64,000 nt of DNA from Viola odorata (taxonomy: Eukaryota > Streptophyta > Magnoliopsida > Malpighiales > Violaceae): NCBI GenBank assembly GCA_963691705.1, contig OY829543.1, positions 53,052,564 to 53,116,563 on the forward strand. The letters run 5' to 3'. Each line of letters opens with the position of its first letter. Position 1 is the first letter of the stretch. The notes below the pieces were generated by a model that made no database searches, had not been told where the DNA came from, and saw nothing but the letters and a program-made list of their open reading frames with translations. Made by a program: the position numbers and the translations under genes. Positions 45,057 to 56,306 of this stretch are shown here, in pieces.

Positions 45057-47308
45057 TCAGAATCACCCAAAGGGGTGGAGGAATAAACCAGCCAATCATC
45101 ATCATCATCATGATCATCATCCTGTCGAGTGGGAGTAGGATGAGATGAGAATAATGGTACCTGTTCAGAGAAGACAACATCAGTAGACACAAGGTACTTT
45201 TGGAGATCCGGAGAGTAGCATCTGTATCCCTTCTGAAGCCGGGAATATCCCAAGAAGACACACTTCAACGCCTTAGGGTCCAACTTTGTGATGTGAGGAC
45301 GAACATCACGAACATAACATGTGCTACCAAAAATATTTGGCTCAATGGGGAATAATGGTTTTCCAGGGGCAAGTACGGTGATTGGAATACCATCATCTAG
45401 AACTGCAGACGACATCCTGTTAATCAAAAAACATGTTGTAGAAACAACGTCAGCCCAAAATTGCGTAGGGACTTTATTCTGAAATAAGAGAGCACGAGCA
45501 GTTTCTAGAAGATGTCTATTCTTCCTCTCAGCCACACCATTTTGAGATGGTGTGTCAACACATGAAGTCTGATGCAAGATACCATGCTGAGTCATATACT
45601 TATGAAAGAGTTCAGACATATATTCCTTAGCATTATCACTTCGCAACATACGAACAGATATACCAAACCGAGTTTGAATCTCAGTACAAAATGCACAAAA
45701 ATGAGAAAACACCTCAGACCGATTCTTCATAAAATATATCCAAATCATTCTAGAATAATCATCCACAAATGTTATAAAATATCTAAATCCGGGTTTGGAG
45801 GTTACAGGACATGGACCCCAAACATCTGAATGAACTAATGCAAAAGCAGAATTCACACGTTTACTAGTACGCTGACCCAAAGACGTGCGATGATGTTTAG
45901 CAAAATGACAAGACTCACAATCAAGAGAAGTAGCAGACTTGAATTGTGGACACAATTGTCGTAGATACTGCATACATGGATGTCCCAAACGACAGTGTGC
46001 TTCAAACAGAGAGGTAGTGCTGACACAAGCTACTGACTTCGGTACCCACTGATCAAGGATATAAAGACCACCAGATACATGTCTTCTACCAAAGACTCGT
46101 TTCGTCACTAGATCCTGAAAAAGACAATGATCAGGGAAAAATGAGATGAAACAGTTGAGGTCTTTTGTGAGCTTACTGACTGACATCAAATTAAATACCA
46201 ACTCAGGTAGCCTAAGTACAGATGACATAGTAATCTCAGAAGTTAGTTCAACTATGCCAGAACCCTCAACATTGCGGGTGGTGCCATCCGCAATAGTGAC
46301 CGGAGTAGATGTCCCAAATTTCTTAAAGTTTGAGAATATATTGGGATTACCTGTCATGTGCTCATTTGCACCCGAGTCGATCACCCACCTATCAGAAGTG
46401 GTAACAAGACATATTTTACCTGACTCAACTGATTCAAGTTCCTTAGGCTGACCAGATGAAGAACCAGGAAGCATAGCCACATTAGTTGACTTCATTCTCT
46501 GATTGCGATTCTGTAGTTTCTTACAAAACCGCTTTGTATGACCAGGTTCCTTGCAGTAAAAACAGATAACATCACTGAGGTCACCCCCTTTGTAATCACC
46601 ATCTCGACCCCTGACATCAGCTCTGTAACTAGTCCTTTCCCTTCCACCTCCTTTGACAACAAGAGAAGTGGTATCCTGAGAGGGTAGAGTACTCTCAGTT
46701 CGCAATATTCGACTGAAAGCTTCCTGGAGAGAGGGGATATCACCACTAGATAGGATTTGAGACTTTGTAGTCTCAAACTCTAGAGAGAGGCCCGCAAGGA
46801 AACTCATTGTAGCCATCTGTTCTCTCTGAGTCTGTTGCACTTTAATGTCAGCACTAAAAGGCAACAACATGTTTAGTTCCTCATAGGTTTTCTTGAAATC
46901 CATGAAGTAATTCATAAGGGATTTCCCTTCCTTCTCAACTCGATAAAAGGCTCTGCACACATCATACATCCTAGATATATTCCCTTTACCAGAGTATAAG
47001 AATTCCAGATAATCAACTAGCTCCTTCACAGTTTCACAATGATTAACCAACCCAATAATTTCACTATCCATAAAATTCATCAGTTGCAAGAATAATTGAG
47101 CATCATCCCTTACCCAAATCTACTCACTCTCATCAGTTGGAGGATCCTCAGTCAAATGACTAACTTTTCCAATACTACGAAGATATAATTTAATTGTCTT
47201 TCTCCACTCAAGAAAATTAGTATGATTCAATTTATGCTCCGTAATTTTACTCAAATTAGGAACAACCAAGTGTGGAACAGCAACAACAATTTCTTTATTT
47301 TCTGTCAT
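45057..47308 (-). pseudogene. copia gag, protease and integrase
   Basis: Starts at MTENKEIVVAVPHLVVPNLS (47308), with one in-frame TAG at 47122-47120, then open to the solo LTR. Gag: LNHTNFLEWRKTIKLYLRSI, VCRAFYRVEKEGKSLMNYFM and zinc knuckle CFYCKEPGHTKRFC. Protease: WVIDSGANEHMTGN. Integrase: zinc-binding HCRLGHPCMQYL and CESCHFAKH, catalytic Asp in LVHSDVWGPC, Asp in MLRSDNAKEY and Glu in NGVAERKNRHLLETARALLF. An acidic stretch DDDHDDDDDW follows near the interruption. The stop in gag would prevent a full polyprotein. Confidence 0.93.
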
Positions 47309-47803
47309 CTTTAGTAGCAACTACAGTACAAATGCGCAGTAAATACGAAATAAATCCGGAGCAAATTGACACAAATCAGCCAACAAGAAGAACCAGTGAC
47401 AAATTTAGAGCACAAAGCGAGCACATGTACTAGCAAATATCAAAATGAACCATGAACAGTAACACCCAAGGGCAATTTCGGCATTTCAAAAGAATGAACA
47501 ACAAACGTCGTCGAAATACCAAGACGACCCAAGGTACCTGCCGGAAATGACGAATCGAGCAAAACCCAGCTGACGGGGCCAAAAAAGGTGGCTGGACGTT
47601 CTCCCACGCGCCGGCGCGTGGATGACGGTGGCTGGAGCTTTAGCCGCGCTTGGCGGCGCGTCCCTCACCGGAATTGGATGATTCCACCTGATTTCGACTC
47701 GCCGGGCCGTCCACTCCTTTCTGTCGAGGCGGTGAGAACACACGAGGCCGGTAAGACAGTCCTAGCAGAAACAGCAGAGAGAGCTCACTTTGCTCCGCTA
47801 CTA
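47309..47803 (-). other. copia leader and primer-binding site
   Basis: Just inside the 5' LTR the element reads tagtagcggagc (47792-47803), agreeing at 9 of 12 positions with the initiator-Met primer site tggtatcagagc usual in plant copia elements. The rest is a leader of about 480 bp without a conserved frame. Confidence 0.65.
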
Positions 47804-47940
47804 TGTAAAATATCAAATGAAGAATAGTGAATTCTTATCATTAAATCAATGGGTATACACCTATATATAGTTTGTACACTATACTCTACTTCTACCAATA
47901 CGTACACCGTATACATATACTTATACACACTATTCTAACA
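47804..47940 (-). repeat. copia 5' LTR
   Basis: 137 bp, the partner of 18886-19022 with one base difference. Confidence 0.92.
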
Positions 47941-48167
47941 GGTAAAGGATTGTTACAGGATGGAGAATTTGTGTGATTTCAAAGTGCACACCGACCATCT
48001 AAACCAGATATTAGACAATAAATTTGCAACTCTACTTTTCCATTCGCGCAGGATGCCATGTCTCTAACTGAAAGATGAACAAATGGTACAATGCAACAGT
48101 ACAAACCCGGACGATTTAGTTGGGACCGGGACCAGAAATTGGTCTCGTTTTTATACGGGACCGGTCG

Positions 48168-48621
48168 TGTTAAGGTCTAAGCTTGTCCAGGGCATTGTTT
48201 AGCCTATGGCCGCTTAACCTTAACTTGGACTTACGTTGTAATCCTTGTATCGGGTTGGGGGAGTGAGTAATCAGTCTCTTGTGACATGGACCCAGTTACT
48301 CATTGGAAGGGATATCTAGAGTCGGCCGTGCGGGCGACCCCCTTGTCCGCAAACCTTGTGGCCTTATCTTTATTGAGCATTACTTAATAAAGAGATGCAT
48401 TTCATTATCCTTTATGCTTGTGTGTATATTGTCGTGCCAATGCTGTTATGTGCTTATATGATGTGCTATGAATGTTTGTGATTATCTCGTGCTGGTTATT
48501 AACCTATTTGTTCCTTTGTGGATGCAAAACTAAGGTGGGATTGAAAGGCTGGTTCGTGTAACGAGACCCCACGAACGCCGCACGAACGCAATCCTTTGAA
48601 TTCGAGGATTGGTCCGTGACA
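48168..48621 (+). mobile_element. solo LTR in the hAT-like right arm
   Basis: 454 bp beginning tgttaaggtctaagc and ending ggtccgtgaca, flanked by a perfect 5-bp TSD ggtcg (48163-48167 and 48622-48626). The hAT-type gggaccgg sequence resumes directly on both sides. No coding sequence; family unknown, orientation uncertain. Confidence 0.8.
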
Positions 48622-48691
48622 GGTCGGGTCCAGGCCCGAATTTTTCGAGTCTGTCCGGGTCCAGGTCCGCGGACCCGAATTGACAGCTCTA

Positions 48692-48982
48692 AAGCTTCAT
48701 ATATGATTTTTTTATTAAAACAAAACTAAAAGTATAATTACTCAATTTTGTGGCTTTATGTTTTTTTTTCAAAAATTTTAACAAAATTATTGATCGCATG
48801 TCGAAAATGTTAAAAATAGTTGTAAAAACAAGTGTGAATTAGGGAAGAATTACAACTTATCACGACCCACGAGGGCTTATAGATGATGGTAAGAGGATCG
48901 TTCATAGAAACTCCTCAAATGTGTAACTTGAGGTTGACCTAACATAATAAATTATGTTTTAATCAACATTAGAGGAACTGAT
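48692..48982. other. A/T-rich spacer
   Basis: No ORF or motif supported. It joins the right end of the hAT-like element to the second phytocyanin block. Confidence 0.5.
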
Positions 48983-49440
48983 CCCCAAAAGTGCAAACCG
49001 ACCCTTGAGGTCATTAATTAAGCCTTTCCCTTTTTCTTTTCTTTTTTCTTTTGCCATGCCAAGTAAAATATTGTTTTTTACTTTTTCTTCTCATTCTTTT
49101 TTTCTCAACGGAAAATTATCCTCTCCTTTTTGGGTTAAAAACATTATTTTATGGATAAAAATACAAATATAGGCCCATAACTCATGTTTTTAGACAATTT
49201 GTTTGGGCCGAGATCCGTGTCCATGCAAATTTTATGATTAATGAAACGCAACCCAAACGGATCCTCTTCTATCCGCATGCGGATATCGGTTTGTAACCAA
49301 ACTCTTTATTCTCAATGAAGAAGAAAACACAATTCTATTGCGCATAGGAATAGGAAGGAAAATATAGAATTATATAGGAATAGGAAAACCTATTCCCTGA
49401 AGTACTAGGATTCATCGCAGTCACTCCTCCCTTGTCCCCC

Positions 49441-49448
49441 TATAAATA
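49441..49448 (+). promoter_or_regulatory. TATA box of phytocyanin copy 2
   Basis: tataaata in the same context as in copy 1 (16298-16305). Confidence 0.7.
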
Positions 49449-49538
49449 CACTCCATGCCCCCCTCCTCAAAACATCACACCAGCAATCCAAAACCCCTCC
49501 TTTCCTTCAAAACATCACACCAGCAATCCTGCAACACT

Positions 49539-50165
49539 ATGGGTAAGACTGCAGCAGCCATTCTCATTCTCATCCTAGCCATCACCACTCCTTCTTCGGC
49601 GACAGTGTTCCAGGTTGGTGACGAGGCCGGCTGGACCAGCGATGTTGCGTCTGGGACCGACTATGCTACCCTGAAGTGGCGCGACTACTGGAGTTGGGCC
49701 GCGACGAAGAAATTTCAGGTGGGTGATACTCTCGTCTTCAACTACGACAATCAGTTTGACTCCGTGATGCAAGTCACCGAAGGAGAATCCCAACTCTGCA
49801 TTACCACCTCCCCAATCGCCACCTACAACAGCGGTTCCGACGCCGTCACGCTTGATGCGCCCGGCGACTATTACTTCATCAGCGGCAATTCTAACCACTG
49901 CTGGGACGCCAATCAAAAGCTTCACGTGTTCGTCGCCTCATTACCTCCAAGCCCAGCTCCTAGTATGTCTGTCACCCCATCACCAGCTGCTACTATGTCT
50001 GTCACCCCATCACCAGCTGCTACTATGTCTGTCATCCCATCACCAGTTCCTAGCCCCACCCACTCCGGGCTTTTGTCTTCTGCTTCTCCGGGCAACAACA
50101 ACCATCTCTCCTGCGTTTTTCTTGTTTTTGCAGCTGCAGTTGCATCTTTTCTTGTAATAGTTTAA
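49539..50165 (+). CDS. early-nodulin-like phytocyanin (ENODL), GPI-anchored, copy 2
   Basis: 208 residues with the same signal peptide, phytocyanin domain without copper ligands, proline/serine-rich linker and hydrophobic tail as copy 1. Differences: Ala for Asp in SGTDYATLKW, Met for Ile in the first linker unit, different linker units (SVTPSPAATM, SVIPSPVPSP) and loss of 13 residues in the ASPGNNNH repeat near the GPI site. It is intact and keeps its promoter, so both copies may be expressed. The start was chosen by the same TATA argument. Confidence 0.9.
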   Translation: MGKTAAAILILILAITTPSSATVFQVGDEAGWTSDVASGTDYATLKWRDYWSWAATKKFQVGDTLVFNYDNQFDSVMQVTEGESQLCITTSPIATYNSGSDAVTLDAPGDYYFISGNSNHCWDANQKLHVFVASLPPSPAPSMSVTPSPAATMSVTPSPAATMSVIPSPVPSPTHSGLLSSASPGNNNHLSCVFLVFAAAVASFLVIV

Positions 50166-50180
50166 GCGTCTTTCAGTTGT

Positions 50181-50839
50181 CTTTTTAAGCAACTCATTAA
50201 TTCATTTTTTGGTAATATCTTTTCATTGTATCGATTGAGCATCAAGGTTTGAATTGTAAGCAAGGAATAAAGAGGCCTAATTGCATTTTAAGAACAAACT
50301 AACTAGATATGCTTGGTGAATAGAAGGCACAGCTAGTGAGTCTATCGAATGATCTTCTAAACGACTTCAAGAAACTGCTGATTATGATAAATTCCAGAAG
50401 CTTGTGATGCATCAGCCTATCACGTGCTGCGTGTGTGACAGGATAAATGAGAGTTTAAGAAGCCATTGTTCTATCGCCGCTGTATTCCACTGCTCCATTC
50501 TTGTTCACCATTGTTATATTTACGCAGAGTCGCCTAACATTAAGCATTTTACATAGAATTTGAAGCCCGACCACTAACTTGGCAGACATCGCACTTGTTT
50601 GCGCTCCAACTTGTTGTCATTGGAGAATTATGATATAAATAGGAACGCTTACCCGAGTGTTTTGCACACAACTTCAGGTTGCCTTGTATATGGCGCAATT
50701 CACCCCTCTTGATTCTGCCTCATCAATTTGGCTTTGCCTTTGTACGATCTACGAAACTATATCCGGAAGTTTTTTCCAAATTTCTTTCATCCATCAAGTT
50801 TCTCAACTTCCATGCACGGTCCCACGCCTCAACTTCCCG
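50181..50839. other. spacer between phytocyanin copy 2 and the PPR pseudogene
   Basis: No conserved frame on either strand. It may include the 3' flank of both convergent genes. Confidence 0.5.
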
Positions 50840-52870
50840 TAACAACATAGTTCACTGAATTTTCTGGATCCATATTCAAGAGATGTGAAGATGCTACTTC
50901 TCCTAGAGAAATATTGCCATAGATTCTGCATGCATCAAGAATGCAGGCCCAAAGCAGACGCATTAGGCTTGATATTCATCTTGCACAGCATATCAGAAGC
51001 CTCTTCCAGGTGTCCTCCACGTGCCAAGAGACCAATGATGCAAGAGAAATGTTCGGCTCGTGGCATAATGTTATATGTGTCAATCATGAGATTGAAGCAT
51101 TTCCATCCTTCAACAGTCAATCCAGAATGACTACAAGCAAAATAGAAGAGACACGAATGTGACATCATTTGGTTTAAAACCTTCATCTTCCATCTGCTTA
51201 CACAGAGAAATTGCTTCATGTCCACAACCATGCTTTCCATACCCAGTGATCAATGATGTCCATGAAATAACATTTTTTTCCTCCATCTCAGTGAAGGCAT
51301 GATTCGCATCTTCAATTTGACCAGATTTTGCATACATATCAATGAGCGCATTGCCCACGGCCACATCATATCTTGGTTTATACTTCAAAGCAAAAGCATG
51401 AATTTGTCTTCCTGTGCTCAGTGTTGCTATATTGGCATACACATTGAGCACAGAGTACAATATAATGTCGCCAATCTCGATGTGCATCAATTGTATTTCT
51501 TTGAAGAGGCCCAGAGCCTCATGACTGTATCCACTGCTGTGTGCACATCCAGTCATTAATGCCGTACATGATATGATATCTTTCTTTGGCATGCTCTGGT
51601 ATAACTGATAAGCAGTTTTTATGCTCTCACATTTTACATATGCACCAATTAGTGAGCCAGTCAAAGCAATGTGTGATCCATAACCTAGATGGAGAACAAA
51701 TCCATGTATTTGGCAAACTTTGATAAGGCTGCTAGGGCTGCCAGATGCCTTTAAGACACTCCCCAAGGTGAAGCAATCAGGAATTACACCTATGATTGAG
51801 TTCTAGAAGTTAACAGACAAATCAGTGAAATATAAACATGAAAATTTTATAACAAACTAAATATGCATCAAGAGAAGTTCTGATCAACTTGAATCACAAT
51901 AATGGTGATTTAGCAGAAGAGAAAAAGCAAACTGACAAAGATTCTTTCTGCCATTTTCCCCAGTTTCTGATTCTTAAGTAGACACTTTCTGCTCTCTGTT
52001 TAAATAATTGTTTTCTTTTCTTCCCAAAGTAACATTAATATTCCTTATAACTCTACCAAATAACGCAGCATCTTCAGAAGACTTAATAGCAGATTTCTAT
52101 ATACTATTAATTAAAAAATATCAAGTAAATTGTCTCAAACATGATGCATGAGATAAACATGACACTGAATCAAAAGCATCAATCAAAAGCATCAATCAAA
52201 ACTAGCCATACCTTCTCGCAACATTGATCGAAACAATTGACCACATCCCTGAAGAGCACACCCACCAATCATGGCGTTCCAAGAGACCACATCCCTTTCC
52301 GACATCATCCCAAAACAAACAACAAGCATCCTCCATCTTCCCACACTTGGCATGAAAATCAACCAACGCACTTTGAACGAACAAATTACCAAAAAATCTA
52401 CCTTTCTGAATACACCCCTGTACTTGCAGCCCTCTCTCTAAACACCTTAAAGCAGTGCACGCGCGCAAAACACTCTCATAAGTGAACTGATTCGTTATAA
52501 CACCCGCTCTATGCATCTCGATAAGATCCATTCTGTGTGTAACCAGAAATTTGGGCTGTCCATGACACGATGTTTCTTTCAGGCATTCCGTCGAACACTT
52601 TGCGGGCACCATCTATATGACCAACCTTGCCGTAGAAAATGTTTAGCTTGGTGCTTAAGTGGAGATTTGAACCAAACCCATTTGTTATGATGTGGCTATG
52701 AATCAAATGGCCTTGTTTTGTATCTCTTTTATCCAGTGTTGAAGAATTTTCATGTAATTCAAGTAATCCAAATGTGCTTGGTTTGCAGCTTCATGTAAAC
52801 TTCTTCTGGTGTTGCAAGGTAAATGGAGTTGTTCTTTCAAGGATTTAATGGTGTTTGGAAGCACACTTCT
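50840..52870 (-). pseudogene. PPR protein gene (PLS/E class), frameshifted
   Basis: Pentatricopeptide-repeat proteins bind organelle RNA. Minus-strand order: HLIHSHIITNGFGSNLHLST, KVGHIDGARKVFDGMPERNI, HRAGVITNQFTY, VLRACTALRCLERGLQVQGC, ERDVVSWNAMIGGCALQ, then an intron (donor at about 52210, acceptor at about 51801), PDCFTLGSVLKASGSPSSLI, VGNALIDMYAKSGQIEDANH, NVISWTSLITGYGKHGCGHE, GFKPNDVTFVSLLF, HSGLTVEGWKCFNLMIDTYN, and an E-type end ACILDACRIYGNISLGEVAS then HLLNMDPENSVNYV. These pieces lie in shifting frames (breaks near 52720, 52530, 52310, 51150 and 50945), so no full protein can be made. No DYW domain was found. The 5' part is also present as a shorter fragment at 17400-17775. Confidence 0.87.
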
Positions 52871-55256
52871 CATTTCTAGCAAGAATAATTTATTAATTTG
52901 GGTGGGTGACCTTCAAAACAATTGTACTAGAATATACTCCAGATGGGATACGGATTACTTGATCTACATGCCCGATGAGCTAAAGAGAAAGAAACAGACG
53001 AAACTAGGTGGCTTAGTGGGCGTTTGGCGTTCCGGTTCTACTCGGGAAATGACTTTCCCGAGTAGAAAATCGGAGGAGTAGGTGTTTGAAAATGACTTCT
53101 TGAAAAGTCATTTTCAAGGCAAGTAGGAAAAGCTTGGGATTCTTTCATTTTGTCCCTGGAGCAAATCGCTTCAGTGTGTAAAATGCATTTTCAAGTAAAA
53201 CACGGGAAGGAGGTAACAAGTTTTTTTGGACAAAAATATCCACCCAATTTCATTTGATTTACACTAAAACCTTGTATATTAACATGTTCTTCTACCCCAA
53301 TCTCCATCATTTTCTTCTGCCCAAAAGAAATCGCTCCCTACCAACGAAAACCCTAACCCTCATGCCGTCGTCGGTGCTCCAGACGACCGCACGGGTAACG
53401 CACGGCCACCAACACCACCGCAGCGCACGGGTAACGCCGACTAGAGATCCTTCCTTTCTGACAGGTTAGCATGTTTATTGCTTTCAATGTTTGCTGGTAT
53501 CTGCTCCAAGGATGGTGTTTAGCAAATGTAAGTTTCTTTCGTTGTTTTTTAAGAGGGGAAAAAGAAAATGAAAAACAGAACCAAAAACTTCCAGCATTTT
53601 CTTCGTGTTCTCTTCATTTCCTCCTCGTACTCTCTCTTTCTCTTGAATGATTGCTTCTCTTATTAGCCTCCAATTTAGGATTTTTGACTGGGATTTCAAC
53701 GTATATTCTAAAGTTTCTGGAAACAAACTGAGTAATTTGCTGTTTTTTTCTTAATTAGACTTTCACTTTTGAGATTTTTAATAAGAAAAAAATGAACTTG
53801 GTTTTATTTAAATCATTTCTCGTATGGCGACTTGTGATCTAAATCATCACTTTTTGATCGACCTAGGGTTCTAAGTGCTGATTTCTGACAATGTGCCAAT
53901 TAGTAAACTTCCATTCTGAGCCCTTCATCGCTCACTTTGAATTGAATCAGTGCTCATTGGCTGCAATTTCGGCATTCTGATCATAGGTTTTGTACTTTAC
54001 TTCCACGACTTATATCTATAAGTTCCATTAGTGATTAAAAAATGGTTTTTAGCTAACTGGTTTAGGATATAACAGTAAGGGTGGTGTGTTGATTGATACA
54101 TTCTTCCTTTTGAAAGGAGTTCAGTTATGGATTTTAAACATCTTATATGAGATTCTTCTTCTCCTTGTCTAGGTATTCTTCCATCTGGCATCATTTTTAA
54201 CTTGTGCTCATCTTCCTTGACACTTATTTAACCTTTAAGTGGAGCGACATATCTGGGTTTTCTCATCAGTCTCTAACTAAAGGCAGTGTAATTTCCTACC
54301 TAGGTAAAACATGTAATAATTTACTCATTCAAGGTTTCAATATCCAACCAGTAGTGCAGGATTTCCCGAAAATGCTAGAGGGCCATGAATTCTAAATTAA
54401 AACTGATGACAAAGAACTTTGTACGCTAGAATCTGGTTTTTGACTGGGTGAAGAAACAAAAGCCCTTTTAGTAGAGCCTAAGAATTTCAGGTGGAAAAAA
54501 AAGTCATGCTGCTGGAAATTTATCTCGTATTTTGTCAATTTCTATCAGTTCTTTTGTATAATATTCACTGCCCTTAACTTATAATTTTCTATGGTTTGAT
54601 ACCCAAATATGTTTCTTGCAGTCAATGTTAGATGAAATAAGATTCAAATTGCATTTTGATACCATTTTTAACAGTAAACAAGGTGGTATTTGTGTTTTCG
54701 CTTGTAGTTCTGATTGCTTTGGGTGTAATTTTATTTGTTCGGTGCACAATTGGGGTTATGTGTAATGGTTCTTTTCTTGTTTTCATTTCTATTGTAGTTT
54801 AAATTTCTTTTGGCCTGTAGAATTTGTTACTACCTTTTTGTCTCTGGTGGCCGCTGATTTTACCTCTTCTTGTTATGTTGTGGTGTTCTTTTTGGGAATT
54901 AATGGCTTAAAGTTTTAGGTTAGCTATATACTTCAGGTTCGTGCTTTTATTTCCTGTTCTTCCTTAAAGTTGTTGTAGTTTACATTTTGTTTTAAATTTG
55001 GCTGGGTATTGATTATGTTTGCTAATTCTGGTTGTTTAGTTTGGTTTTCTGGTTCATTGTGCTTTTATTTATGTTGTGACTTAGAATTAGAAACTATCTT
55101 AAGATATTATGGTCTGTAATTTTGGTCTGTTTCTGGTCTGGGGTTGCATGCGCTTGCTGGTCTGGGTTTGTTTCTTGTAAGGTTTCGTTGCTTCCTTTGC
55201 TAAGGAAGTGACTTTTGTATATTCTTTCTTGTAAGGTTTCGTTGTTTTTGTTGTAG

Positions 55257-56306
55257 ATGACAACAAAAGGTGGTGGAAGTAAACTACCCAAGGTTGTTTG
55301 GCATAAGAGTACAGTGCATACATTTTGTGATATTTGCATTAGAGCTATTGAAAAAATGTTTAGGTCACACACTCATTTCAATAAACAAGGGTGGGATTTC
55401 ATTGTGAATGAGTTTCGTAAAGAAACTCAATTGAATTATGGCCCAAAATAACTAAAAAATAAATGGGATGCTCTAAAAAGAGATTATAAATTATAGAAAG
55501 ATTTGATGCGTAATGAGACGGGGTTAGGATGAGATACACATAAGAATACAGTTGGTGCAGATGATGCTTGGTGGAAAGAAAAAATCAAGGTTAGTGTTTG
55601 GTTATTTGCATTTTGTTTCCTCTACTTTTTCTGTTTTTATTACATAATTGTCGCATGATGGATCCCTTTTAACTATTTAAATTTGTAGGTAAACCCGAGT
55701 TTTGCAGCTTTCAAAATAGGTGGAATTGAACCTGATCTTGAAGGGAAGTTAGAATTGATGTTTTCCACAATAGTAGCAACCGGAGAGTTTGCAATATCAC
55801 CCGGTTGTAATGTTGGGGTTACCCCTCCGGAGGGGCCAGCTGATGTAGAATGTGGTGGTGATTCAACTGACGAGATTCCATTTGAAGACAGTTTGGACGA
55901 GATGTTTGACTGTGGAAGTACTCAACCGGGGTTAGCAAGCAATAAGAAGAGAAATGTTGAAGCACGGGGAGATTCCAGGTCAAGCATTCGTTCGAAGAAG
56001 GGAAAGAGGCAAGCAGGGGGGGCAGCAATGCTATCTAGACAAATCGATACATTGGTGAGTGTGGTGGCTGCTAGGAGCTCAACGGTGAGCTCTAAGGTAA
56101 CTGAACCGGATGTCCCTACACTGAGATCTATTGTTGCGGAGCTAAAAACCATGCCAGGACTCGATACCAACGGTGATATATTTATGTTTGCGACTAGATT
56201 ACTTGAGGATAAACTAAAGAGAGAGGTCTTTATCGAGCTTGAATCACCAGAACTGAAGCTTAACTGGCTGAATTATAATTTTACACACTATGGCCCGAAT
56301 AAGTAG
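55257..56306 (+). pseudogene. Harbinger Myb/SANT-like accessory protein
   Basis: Two exons (55257-55589 and 55689-56306, join aag|gttagt to tgtag|gtaaac). Exon 1 encodes a Myb/SANT-like DNA-binding region (KVVWHKSTVHTFCDICIRAI, FNKQGWDFIVNEFRKETQLN, LKNKWDALKRDYKL) broken by three stops (TAA, TAG and TGA between about 55449 and 55534). At the latter two Trp is expected. Exon 2 is open: PSFAAFKIGGIEPDLEGKLE, a low-complexity middle with KKGKRQAGGAAML, and a C-terminal AELKTMPGLDTNGDIFMFAT. Such proteins help the Harbinger transposase bind DNA and enter the nucleus in characterised members. Confidence 0.87.

Larger units (their letters stand above)
18886..47940 (-). mobile_element. Ty1/copia retrotransposon, interrupted
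   Basis: Two 137-bp LTRs (18886-19022 and 47804-47940) differ by one base. On the minus strand the order is LTR, primer site, gag, protease, integrase, RT, RNase H, polypurine tract (gcttgagggggag) and LTR. Subtracting the Ogre (23,160 bp) and the solo LTR (882 bp) plus their TSDs leaves about 5.0 kb, a normal copia length. LTRs this short are typical of the Ale/Retrofit group, which is only a tentative placement. The flanks are aaggt and ggtaa; only ggt is shared, so a clean 5-bp TSD is not seen. Confidence 0.92.
18117..48691. mobile_element. hAT-like element split by nested retrotransposons
   Basis: The left end tagagctgtcaa (18117-18128) and the right end ttgacagctcta (48680-48691) are perfect inverted repeats, and both are followed inward by gggacc/cccgacc-rich subterminal sequence like that of the intact hAT at 14369. 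Removing the copia and solo-LTR insertions leaves about 1 kb, a normal size for a non-autonomous hAT. The 8-bp flanks (acactaca and aagcttca) agree at only five positions, so the TSD is decayed or the ends come from two elements. No transposase sequence remains. Confidence 0.6.
48983..50180 (+). repeat. duplicated block, copy 2
   Basis: Near-identical to 15836-17076, including the promoter. Homology stops a few bases after the coding region (common to gtctttcagttgt, then different). Confidence 0.93.

Noticed and set aside
18881..47945. A clean 5-bp TSD for the copia element
   Set aside because: Flanks aaggt and ggtaa do not match beyond ggt; I did not claim a TSD.
55819..56170. Minus-strand frames of 69-82 codons
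   Set aside because: Antisense to exon 2 of the Harbinger Myb-like gene.
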